From: Puia sp.
GTDB lineage: Bacteria; Bacteroidota; Bacteroidia; Chitinophagales; Chitinophagaceae
DNA: 64,000 bases
NCBI GenBank assembly: GCA_031292515.1
Contig: JARLGZ010000104.1
Span: 186,001-250,000, forward strand
Direction: 5' to 3'
How positions within the stretch are numbered: position 1 is the first letter of the stretch; every line of letters starts with the position of its first letter. Below the pieces are notes generated by a model that ran no database searches, was not told the origin of the DNA, and worked only from the letters and a program-made list of their open reading frames with translations. The position numbers and the translations under genes are program-made. Positions 43,520-51,213 of the stretch are shown piece by piece.

Positions 43520-43969
43520 ATGTCAGAAACATGGAACAAAAAAGAACGGGAAAGAAACAAACAGCAAAAAAAGAAAGCAAAGCTTGAAAAACGGGAGGAA
43601 AGGAAACTGGCCGGCAAGGGCAGCAATGATCTCGATAGCATGCTGGCTTATGTCGATGAAAATGGCGACCTTTCTTCCAAACCGATGGACCCCAGAAAGA
43701 AGGTAACCATCGAAGCGGCGAATATTGAGATCGGCGTGCCCAAACAACGGGAGTTATTGCCGGTGGATCTCATCCAGGTCGGCGTCGTTACGCTGTTTAA
43801 GACCGATAAAGGATATGGCTTTATAAAAAACCTGGAGAGCCAGGAGAGCTATTTCTTTCACGTCAATTCTTTGATCGATGAAGTCAAAGAAAACAATAAA
43901 GTGAGCTTTGAAGTAGAAAAAGGGCCGAAAGGTCTGAACGCCGTCAACGTGCGGGTAGTCAAGACCTAG
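43520..43969 (+). CDS. Cold-shock domain protein with basic N-terminal helix
   Basis: 149 residues. Residues 1-32 are a highly basic Lys/Arg/Glu helix (WNKKERERNKQQKKKAKLEK). A middle linker to about 80 follows, then a cold-shock fold at about 85-149 with RNP1 KGYGFI and RNP2 SYFFHV. It should bind single-stranded RNA or DNA as a chaperone. Standard Csp proteins are about 70 residues; this longer form with a charged head is common in Bacteroidota. A spacer of 253 bases precedes it, consistent with a long regulated leader. Confidence 0.9.
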   Translation: MSETWNKKERERNKQQKKKAKLEKREERKLAGKGSNDLDSMLAYVDENGDLSSKPMDPRKKVTIEAANIEIGVPKQRELLPVDLIQVGVVTLFKTDKGYGFIKNLESQESYFFHVNSLIDEVKENNKVSFEVEKGPKGLNAVNVRVVKT

Positions 43970-43980
43970 AGGCTGTTATG

Positions 43981-44009
43981 GACGTCTGGCCAACTGATGG
44001 CCAGACGTC
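43981..44009. terminator. Perfect 12-bp stem hairpin between convergent genes
   Basis: GACGTCTGGCCA, loop ACTGA, TGGCCAGACGTC: a perfect GC-rich stem 12 bases after the cold-shock gene stop and 45 bases from the end of the convergent PLP-enzyme gene. There is no U-tract, so Rho-independent action is uncertain. A further partial copy (TTGGCCAGAC) follows at about 44019-44028. Confidence 0.55.
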
Positions 44010-44053
44010 AGAAAGTAGTTGGCCAGACCCGCGCGTTATCGCCATTTTCCCGG

Positions 44054-45400
44054 TCAGATCCCGACCAGGGCCTTCCCCAACGCATCGATCACCCAATCGC
44101 AGTCGTCTTTCGTGATGCAAAGCGCCGGTCGCATCGTGAGGATGTTCCCCTCAATCACTTTCAGCGCGACACCCTGGTCCATACAGCTATACATGATTCG
44201 CTCGGCTTCCGAAACGGCGCGTTCTTTCGTGGAAGGATCTTTTACCAGATCGACGCCGATATGCAGACCCTTGCCTGCTATATTGCCGATAAACGGGAAA
44301 CGTGCCTTAAGTTCGTACAGCCTTTGTTTCAGATACTCGCCTAATACGGCAGCATTTTCCACCAGCCCCTGTTCCCCGATCGATTGGATACCGGCCAACC
44401 CGGCCGCAGCGCAGAGAGGGTTTTTTTCATGTGTAAAATGTCCGACAGACCGGTGCTGCAGGATATTGTATTTCTCAGCCGTCAGGATCCCCGCGAAAGG
44501 CACGACGCCCCCGCCCAGCGACTTGCCCAGTACCAGGACATCCGGCGTCACATAGTGTTCGCAGGCGAACCATTTCCCCGTCCGGCCAAAACCTTCTATG
44601 ATCTCATCGAAGATCAGGAAAATCCCCTGCCGGTCACAAAGCTCGCGGATCTGCTGCCAGTAGTACCCGGAAGGAATCACCGGTGTCGAAGAGATGGGTT
44701 CACCGACAATGGCCGCCATATCCGGGTTTCGCTGCAGGATGATCTTTATCTGCCGGAGGTAGAGTTCGTCGATCTCGGTTTCGTTTGTCAGTCCCCATGG
44801 GTTGCGATAGTAATTGGGGAATTCTACATGAAAAGCGCCGGGCACCATCGGTCCCAGGCCCGTGCTGAAATGCTCCTCACCGCCCACGCTGGCTGCCTGA
44901 AAGCCATTGCCGTGATAAGAATCCCAGAACGACAGGGTCTTCCATTTACCGGTGACCTGCTTTGCGATCGCCAGGGCCATTTCGATGGCTTCGGAACCGC
45001 CGGGACAGAACAGAACACGGTCCAGCCCCACAGGCGTTAATTCCGTCAACTTCTTCGCCAGCCGGATAGCCGGTTTATTGGTGTATCTGCGGGGAGTGAA
45101 GGCGAGTTGATCGTTCAGCTGCCGCATGACGGCCTCCGCGACCAACGGATTGGAGAAACCCGCGTTGTGTACGCCGTTGCCGTGCAGATCCAGGTATTTT
45201 TTGCCCGACAAATCGTAAATATATGCGCCCTCTGTCCTCGACAGCACATTCATCACCGGGGTGGAAAGCGCCTGATGAAGGAAGTATTTGGCGTCTTCTT
45301 CCAGCCAGTAACGCGTCTCATCATCCAGGTTGTCCGTATATTGCCTGCGCTGATCTGTTGAATTGATGTCTCCTTGTTCTGTAGACCTGCCATTAATCAT
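44054..45400 (-). CDS. Class-III PLP-dependent aminotransferase-like enzyme, PbfA-like
   Basis: 448 residues. Class-III landmarks are present: FCPGGSEAIEMALAIAKQVT (about 131-150), FWDSYHGNGFQA, FLIFDEIIEGFGRTGKWFAC with Asp265, and the PLP lysine Lys293 in LGKSLGGGVVPFAGI. The N-terminus (GDINSTDQRRQYTDN, then WLEEDAKYFLHQALSTP) strongly resembles the (R)-1-hydroxy-2-aminoethylphosphonate ammonia-lyase PbfA. If so it removes ammonia from that phosphonate to give phosphonoacetaldehyde. No phosphonate genes (phnX, phnW, phnY, phnA) are nearby, so another amine substrate remains possible. It is divergent from the PUL sigma factor. Confidence 0.8.
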   Translation of the reverse strand: MINGRSTEQGDINSTDQRRQYTDNLDDETRYWLEEDAKYFLHQALSTPVMNVLSRTEGAYIYDLSGKKYLDLHGNGVHNAGFSNPLVAEAVMRQLNDQLAFTPRRYTNKPAIRLAKKLTELTPVGLDRVLFCPGGSEAIEMALAIAKQVTGKWKTLSFWDSYHGNGFQAASVGGEEHFSTGLGPMVPGAFHVEFPNYYRNPWGLTNETEIDELYLRQIKIILQRNPDMAAIVGEPISSTPVIPSGYYWQQIRELCDRQGIFLIFDEIIEGFGRTGKWFACEHYVTPDVLVLGKSLGGGVVPFAGILTAEKYNILQHRSVGHFTHEKNPLCAAAGLAGIQSIGEQGLVENAAVLGEYLKQRLYELKARFPFIGNIAGKGLHIGVDLVKDPSTKERAVSEAERIMYSCMDQGVALKVIEGNILTMRPALCITKDDCDWVIDALGKALVGI

Positions 45401-45481
45401 ATCGGGGGGTTAAGAAACCGCAAAATAATTAATATTCCCAGATTCGCCTTTTCCTACTTTTTCCATTGTTTTTTTCCGGGA

Positions 45482-45518
45482 ATGCATTAAGTCTACTATT
45501 TTTGTAGACTTAATGCAT
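45482..45518. repeat. Perfect 15-bp inverted repeat around a -7 element
   Basis: ATGCATTAAGTCTAC (45482-45496), seven-base spacer TATTTTT, then GTAGACTTAATGCAT (45504-45518). The arms are exact reverse complements. The spacer plus the next base gives TATTTTTG (45497-45504), an exact plus-strand -7 element. The structure lies in the 219-bp divergent region, 101 bases before the sigma factor start. A dimeric repressor covering this promoter is the simplest reading; a hairpin without a U-tract is less likely. Confidence 0.85.
45497..45504 (+). promoter_or_regulatory. -7 element TATTTTTG inside the palindrome, before the ECF sigma gene
   Basis: Exact TAnnTTTG match at the centre of the inverted repeat. 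Transcription from it would run rightward to the sigma factor at 45620 with a leader of about 110 bases, whose first bases are the right arm of the palindrome. Confidence 0.5.
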
Positions 45519-45619
45519 GGGACGCTCCCTGATTTTCCTCTTTCAAATGGGATTTCAGGAAAGCCTTACATTTATGGAGGATCGGGAATCTTTGTTTTTT
45601 TTGGCCAAAACTTGACTCT

Positions 45620-46237
45620 ATGAGCGGAAAACAACTTTACGAGGGTGCGAACCTCCTGCAGGACCTCGCCGCAGGCGACGAAAAAGCCTATAAAGAATTG
45701 TATCGGCAGTATTGGGCAGAGATATATCTTTTGATTTTAAAATATGTGAAATCCCCGCAGCTAAGTCAGGATTTCACGCAGGATGTCTTTTTAAAGATTT
45801 GGGATAAACGCGCCAGGTTCGCGGATGTGGACGCTGTCCGGCCTTATCTCAGGAATTTCGCTCGCAACTACTCTCTCAATGCATTGAAATCAATCAGCAG
45901 ATCACAGGCCGCGATGGGAGAAATCATGCGCCAGCAGCAGCTTCGCGGATCTTTCCTCCAGGATGAAACCCTTGAACGGGAATATGTCGCCTTCCTTCAG
46001 AAGACCCTGGATAAGCTTTCTCCGCGGTCCAGGGAGATTTTCCGGATGTGCAGGGAAAACAACCAAAGCTATGAGGAAGTCGCAGCCGCCCTGGGAATAT
46101 CCCGTAGCGCCGTTAGAAAGCACATGGTCAACTCCCTGCAAAAGATCAGGGAAGCTGCTGAGGATGAACTGGGATTCCCCATGTCCTTATGCGTCTTTTC
46201 TCCCCTGTTGACCGTATTGTATCATAACCTTGGGTAA
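45620..46237 (+). CDS. ECF RNA polymerase sigma factor (FecI-like, SusC/SusD-linked)
   Basis: 205 residues. Region 2 is at about 12-85 (DEKAYKELYRQYWAEIYLLI, SQDFTQDVFLKIWDKRARF), region 4 at about 130-185 (LSPRSREIFRMCRENNQSYE, LGISRSAVRKHMVNSLQKIR). It directs RNA polymerase to the glycan-uptake genes when released by the FecR-type anti-sigma factor encoded next. The order sigma, FecR, SusC, SusD is the classic trans-envelope signalling arrangement of Bacteroidota. The C-terminus (CVFSPLLTVLYHNLG) is somewhat hydrophobic, as often seen in this group. Confidence 0.93.
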   Translation: MSGKQLYEGANLLQDLAAGDEKAYKELYRQYWAEIYLLILKYVKSPQLSQDFTQDVFLKIWDKRARFADVDAVRPYLRNFARNYSLNALKSISRSQAAMGEIMRQQQLRGSFLQDETLEREYVAFLQKTLDKLSPRSREIFRMCRENNQSYEEVAAALGISRSAVRKHMVNSLQKIREAAEDELGFPMSLCVFSPLLTVLYHNLG

Positions 46238-46416
46238 TGAGCCAATCCCTGACCACTTACAAAGACCCGATATTATTCCGGAAGCGGATGGTCCCTTGCG
46301 AAATTTTAAAAAAATAGCTGGAGAAGGGTGTCCTGCCTCCCCCGGTTTACTGTCTCTATTAACGGATCCCGAACGGCAAAAGATAAAAATGGCCGGCCTC
46401 CGGCAACAAATATTCG

Positions 46417-47532
46417 ATGAAAAAAGAAGCGTTCTATAGGAAGTTGGTGCATCGGTACCTGGATGGCGAAGCCAGTGAGGAGGAGTACGAGCTTTTTTTT
46501 CATTTGGTGAAGGAAGGAAAGCTTGACCCCTATTTGATGGAAGCTGACGCCGATGAACAACCGATCACCTCAGCCGGGAGACGGCCGGCAGGCAAGACCC
46601 TGCCTGTAAGATGGATCTACAGGGTGGCCGCCGCCGCGGTCCTGCTGTTCCTGGTGGCGGGAGCCCTCCTTTGGAAAAATGGGCGGAAAGCGGCAATACC
46701 CGCAACGGCGAACACTTTTCAAAACGATCTGAGACCGGGGGGGGAGCATGCCATACTTACCCTCAACAACGGAGCCCGGATAAAGTTGGACAGTGCGGGA
46801 AAAGGGCCTTTGGCAAACCAGGGAGACGCACAGATCTTCCAGGTGCAACCGGGAAGCCTGTCTTATAAAGTCCCTGCTGCATCTTCGAAGACGGTCTACT
46901 ACAATACGCTCAGTACGCCGGCGGGTGGGGAATACCAGGTCACCTTGTCCGATGGAACACGTGTCTGGCTGAACGCACTTTCGGCTATCAAATTTCCAAC
47001 CTCCTTTAACGGGGATTCCAGGAAAGTGGAATTGACGGGAGAAGCTTATTTTGAAGTAGCGAAGGATAAGAAGAAACCCTTCCAGGTGATTGCAAATGGA
47101 ATGGGGATCTTGGTACTGGGCACCTCCTTCGATGTCTACGCTTACCCGGATGAGACCTCTACAAAAACTACCCTGGTGAGTGGAGCCGTCAAACTGGTAA
47201 AAGACGGTCATGCCCTGGTACTCGGACCCGGCCAGCAGGGCGAGACCGTCAGCAATTCCGGCCTGCAACTGGAAGAACATGCGGACGTAGAAAAGGCCCT
47301 GGCATGGAAAAACGGATACTTCAGCTTCGAAGGCGAACATATCCAGGCCGTCATGCACCAGGTCGCAAGATGGTACGGCATAGAAGTACGATATGAGGGT
47401 AATCCGCCCGATGAGCTATACGGAGGACAGATCGGCAGAAACCTGATGCTATCCGAAGTGTTGGCTGGACTGACGGCAAGCAATGTACATTATAAACTGG
47501 AAGGGACGGTACTCACGATCCTGCACAATTGA
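46417..47532 (+). CDS. FecR-family anti-sigma factor
   Basis: 371 residues. The cytoplasmic N-terminal part has the usual YLDGEASEEEYELFFHLV helix (about 14-31). One membrane segment lies at about 67-86 (YRVAAAAVLLFLVAGALLW). The periplasmic FecR domain is at about 165-260 (YNTLSTPAGGEYQVTLSDGT, VWLNALSAIKFPTSFNGDSR, VELTGEAYFEVAKDKKKPF). A C-terminal STN-like DUF4974 domain follows (FEGEHIQAVMHQVARWYGIE). It holds the sigma factor until the SusC plug/STN signals that ligand is present. Confidence 0.95.
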   Translation: MKKEAFYRKLVHRYLDGEASEEEYELFFHLVKEGKLDPYLMEADADEQPITSAGRRPAGKTLPVRWIYRVAAAAVLLFLVAGALLWKNGRKAAIPATANTFQNDLRPGGEHAILTLNNGARIKLDSAGKGPLANQGDAQIFQVQPGSLSYKVPAASSKTVYYNTLSTPAGGEYQVTLSDGTRVWLNALSAIKFPTSFNGDSRKVELTGEAYFEVAKDKKKPFQVIANGMGILVLGTSFDVYAYPDETSTKTTLVSGAVKLVKDGHALVLGPGQQGETVSNSGLQLEEHADVEKALAWKNGYFSFEGEHIQAVMHQVARWYGIEVRYEGNPPDELYGGQIGRNLMLSEVLAGLTASNVHYKLEGTVLTILHN

Positions 47533-47691
47533 TGGAGCGGGGCCTGAAGCCTCCCAGTTCATCCAACCGGAAACATAACCTTACCAAACAATTTTTTAAG
47601 AACTGTATCCACAGCTCAGGCGGCGGCCTGTCCTGGACGGGAAGCCATTTTCTATTCAATAAAATCGAACTAAATCCAACACGAAGGAATT

Positions 47692-50600
47692 ATGAGAAAA
47701 ATTTTCGTTTTGACGACCCTCGTCTTTTTATTCATTTGCCTGGCGGCTTTTTCCCAAAGGGTCACGATCGTCGGCACCAATCTTTCGCTCAAGCAGGTCT
47801 TCAGTTCGCTCAAAAAACAATCCGGGTTCAATTTTTTCTATAGCTATTCCTTGCTGAAAAACACCAAACCGGTTACGTTAAACATCAGGGATGGAAGTAT
47901 GAAAGACGTCCTTGAAGCCTGTTTTGCCGATCAGCCCGTTTCCTATAAGATCGAGCAGAATACCATCTTCATAAAAGCCAAAAACGCCGCTCCTGCAACG
48001 GCTCCGGCGACGGACCCCGCAACAAGTTCAGGCCCCCGGGTCTTTCCGGATAATTCCGTTGGGCAGTCAGCCGGACCGGAGCTTACGCGGGCCATCCTGG
48101 TTTCCGGCCGGGTGACCGATTCGCTCGGTTCTCCGCTGGCCGGGGCCTCGGTAAACATCGTCGGCTCTTCGAGGGGGACCGTGACCGATAAGGAAGGACG
48201 CTATTCGCTGTCCGTGCCGGAAGGCAGCAGCCTCGTATTCTCCTATGTGGGATACGAGCCTCATACGGAGTTGCCGCAAGGGAGGAGCGTGATCGATGTA
48301 ATCCTGCATCGTGGCGCGCTGGGCCTGAACGATGTGGTGGTCGTCGGTTTCGGCACACAAAAAAAGACGAACGTGACGGGGGCCGTTGGCACGGTAAATG
48401 TCCAGGAAGTATTAGGTGATCGGCCGGTAAGCAGCCTCCCTACCCTGCTGCAAGGCGTAGTGCCGGGCTTGCAGGTCACACTGGGTACAGGCCAGCCTGG
48501 CGCGACCGGGAGTCTGAATATCCGCGGAGGCACCGATATAAACACCAGCGGGAATACAATCAATTCAGGAGCGCCGCTCATACTGGTAGACAATGTACCT
48601 TTCAACGGCCCGCTGAATCTCTTAAACCTAAACGATATCGAAACCGTAACGGTCCTGAAGGACGCGGGCTCTGCCGCTATTTACGGCGCACGTTCGGCCT
48701 TCGGGGTCGTATTGATCACGATGAAAAAGGGAGTGAAGAACCGGGCCCCGCAATTCTTCTATGATGACAATTTCACGCTCTCCAGTGCCATGGACCTGCC
48801 AAAAAAGGCCTCTCCGATTCAAACGGTCCAGTCACTGATCGATATGGGAACGACCGCCTACTGGTCCGGTCAGAATACCAGCACCTGGATGCAGCTGATG
48901 CAAAACTACCAGAAGAACCCTTCCCTATATCCCCAGGGCTATGCGTTGTCCGGGGGAATCCGATACCAATTGGCCCAAACAGACGTCATCAGGAACCTTC
49001 TGGGAACGGCATCCCTGCAGCAGATGCATAATTTCGCCGTGAGCGGGGGATCCGATAAAAGCTATTACCGTTTATCCCTGGGTACGACGAACGAAACGGG
49101 TGTCATCGATCCCGGCGCCCGCCAGGACTATTTCAAGCGCTATACCCTTCGGTCGAGTTTATCTTCAGACATTGCTTCCTGGATCACTACCCAGTTGGAA
49201 GCAGGCTATTCCTATTCTTACCAGGCCACTCCTTTCTATGATGCATTCCTCGAATCGGCCTTGCTTCCTTCGTTCACGCCGATACAGGACACGATGACGA
49301 TTGGAGGCACGGTCTATCCCTTCGGGACGCCCAAAAACATCGTCGGCCTTACCGCTCCTATTACGACCCGGTACGACGACATCCGGTTGACGGGAAGGGT
49401 CATCGTTCGGCCTTTTGCCGGATTTTCGGTGACGGGAGAATACACCTTCGACAATCTCCGGGAACTCTATAACTCTTATGACAAGCAGTATGCCTATGCA
49501 GAACCGAGTGAGTTCACAAACGTTTCCGGGGGAACTTCCACTTTTCTCCTGGAGAACTACCTGACGGACTATAACGCTTTGAACGTCTATGGTAATTACC
49601 AGAAAGCTTTCGGCGACCATCATCTGTCCCTCACTGCCGGCTTCAACCAGGAGACGGACAACTACCAGGAGAACCAGGTTCAGCGTACACAGATGATCGT
49701 GGCCAACCTGCCTTCGATCTCCCAGGCGACGGGCCCCACGACCGGCGGCGACAGCTACTCAGCTTACGCGCTGAGGGGTTATTTCGGAAGAGTGGCTTAC
49801 GATTACAGGAACAAATATCTTCTTCAGATCAATAGCCGGTATGATGGCTCCTCGAACTTTCCTCCCGGCAATCAATGGGGCTTCTTTCCCTCCGCTTCGG
49901 CCGGCTGGCGTATCAGCCAGGAAGAGTTTATGCGGTCTCTCAGACCCTGGTTGCAGGAACTGAAACTCAGGGGCTCGCTCGGACAGGTAGGTAACCAGAA
50001 TATTCCTCCCTACTCTTTTATTCCCGGGATGACCGGTTATTATTCCAGCTGGCTGAACGGCGGAGCCCAGGTGACCACGCTCCAGCCGCCCGGTCTCGTG
50101 AGCAATAATTTTACCTGGGAAACGATCCAGACCGCAGACCTGGGTCTTGATTTCGGGCTCCTGAAAAACCAGCTGACGGGGTCCCTGGATTATTACGACC
50201 GGAAGACAAAGAACATTCTTTACAATGGCATTCAGCTGCCGGGCACGCTGGGTACTACTTCCCCGCTGCAGAATGCTGCGGCGCTGGATTCAAAAGGCTT
50301 CGAGCTTGTCCTGGATTGGAAAGGCAGAATCGGCGCCGTGACGTACCGGATCGGTGGGAACCTTTATGATTTTCAGAGCAGGATCACCAAAGTACAAAAT
50401 ACGGCGGGACTACTGTCCCAGTATTATAGCGGGGAGAAGATGGGGGAAATCTGGGGGTATACCACCCAAAGACTCTACCAGGTCAGCGATTTCGTCGCCG
50501 GCTCGCTTGGCAATAACCTGACCGGGGGCACTTTGCTGCCGGGAGTGGCCAAGGTCCAGGGCTCCAATCCTAATCCCGGGGATGTCCTGTACAAGGACCT

Positions 50601-51180
50601 GGACGGGAACGGGATCATCAACCCTGGCTCGGGCACGCTGAGCAATCATGGGGACGAACGCATCATCGGCAATTCCACCCAGCGATATCAATATGGTATA
50701 CGCGGCGGTGTGTCCTACAGGGGTTTCGACTTCTCTTTTGTATTGAGGGGTGTCGGAAAAAGCCAGACGGCGCTGGTCAATCCCCTGACCTTCCCCAATG
50801 AATATGCATTCGGGACGATTTATTCCCATGAGCTGAACTATTGGACACCCGCCAATACGGGCGCATTTTTTGGACGCCTCTATAACCAGGCCGCCGGCAA
50901 TCAGTCTTTTAACGAATATACGCAGACCAGGTTCCTGCAAAATGCGGCCTTCCTCAAAGTCAGCAACCTGGCGCTCGCCTATAACTTGCCGGACTTCCTG
51001 CTGAGGCGCGCACATATAGAAAAATTGCGTGTGTTCTTCAGCATGGAGAATCCCTTCCTGCTGATCAACCATTTCCCCCGGGGAATGGATCCGGAAACGG
51101 CTGTCTCTCCCGTTGACAGCCAGGGGCTATCTTATCCATACCTGCGGAAATCGTCCGTGGGAGTCAATTTGTCATTCTAA
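47692..51180 (+). CDS. SusC/RagA-family TonB-dependent glycan transporter with STN signalling domain
   Basis: 1162 residues. Signal peptide 1-21, then an STN domain at 23-97 (VTIVGTNLSLKQVFSSLKKQ), typical of transducers that talk to FecR. A Pro/Ala/Thr linker (98-134) leads to a carboxypeptidase-like domain at 137-207 (GRVTDSLGSPLAGASVNIVG), a TonB-box/plug region at about 210-345 (NDVVVVGFGTQKKTNVTGAV, IETVTVLKDAGSAAIYGARS) and a 22-strand barrel ending in SVGVNLSF. It imports oligosaccharides across the outer membrane as a pair with the SusD lipoprotein. The STN domain and adjacent FecR/sigma genes indicate substrate-responsive autoregulation. Confidence 0.97.
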   Translation: MRKIFVLTTLVFLFICLAAFSQRVTIVGTNLSLKQVFSSLKKQSGFNFFYSYSLLKNTKPVTLNIRDGSMKDVLEACFADQPVSYKIEQNTIFIKAKNAAPATAPATDPATSSGPRVFPDNSVGQSAGPELTRAILVSGRVTDSLGSPLAGASVNIVGSSRGTVTDKEGRYSLSVPEGSSLVFSYVGYEPHTELPQGRSVIDVILHRGALGLNDVVVVGFGTQKKTNVTGAVGTVNVQEVLGDRPVSSLPTLLQGVVPGLQVTLGTGQPGATGSLNIRGGTDINTSGNTINSGAPLILVDNVPFNGPLNLLNLNDIETVTVLKDAGSAAIYGARSAFGVVLITMKKGVKNRAPQFFYDDNFTLSSAMDLPKKASPIQTVQSLIDMGTTAYWSGQNTSTWMQLMQNYQKNPSLYPQGYALSGGIRYQLAQTDVIRNLLGTASLQQMHNFAVSGGSDKSYYRLSLGTTNETGVIDPGARQDYFKRYTLRSSLSSDIASWITTQLEAGYSYSYQATPFYDAFLESALLPSFTPIQDTMTIGGTVYPFGTPKNIVGLTAPITTRYDDIRLTGRVIVRPFAGFSVTGEYTFDNLRELYNSYDKQYAYAEPSEFTNVSGGTSTFLLENYLTDYNALNVYGNYQKAFGDHHLSLTAGFNQETDNYQENQVQRTQMIVANLPSISQATGPTTGGDSYSAYALRGYFGRVAYDYRNKYLLQINSRYDGSSNFPPGNQWGFFPSASAGWRISQEEFMRSLRPWLQELKLRGSLGQVGNQNIPPYSFIPGMTGYYSSWLNGGAQVTTLQPPGLVSNNFTWETIQTADLGLDFGLLKNQLTGSLDYYDRKTKNILYNGIQLPGTLGTTSPLQNAAALDSKGFELVLDWKGRIGAVTYRIGGNLYDFQSRITKVQNTAGLLSQYYSGEKMGEIWGYTTQRLYQVSDFVAGSLGNNLTGGTLLPGVAKVQGSNPNPGDVLYKDLDGNGIINPGSGTLSNHGDERIIGNSTQRYQYGIRGGVSYRGFDFSFVLRGVGKSQTALVNPLTFPNEYAFGTIYSHELNYWTPANTGAFFGRLYNQAAGNQSFNEYTQTRFLQNAAFLKVSNLALAYNLPDFLLRRAHIEKLRVFFSMENPFLLINHFPRGMDPETAVSPVDSQGLSYPYLRKSSVGVNLSF

Positions 51181-51213
51181 ACCAATCCGTAAACATCCGC
51201 AAAATCATTGATA

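Noticed and set aside
46230-46439. 69-codon frame between the sigma and FecR genes
   Set aside because: Overlaps both neighbours by some bases, has no promoter or motif, and the sigma/FecR spacing is normal without it.
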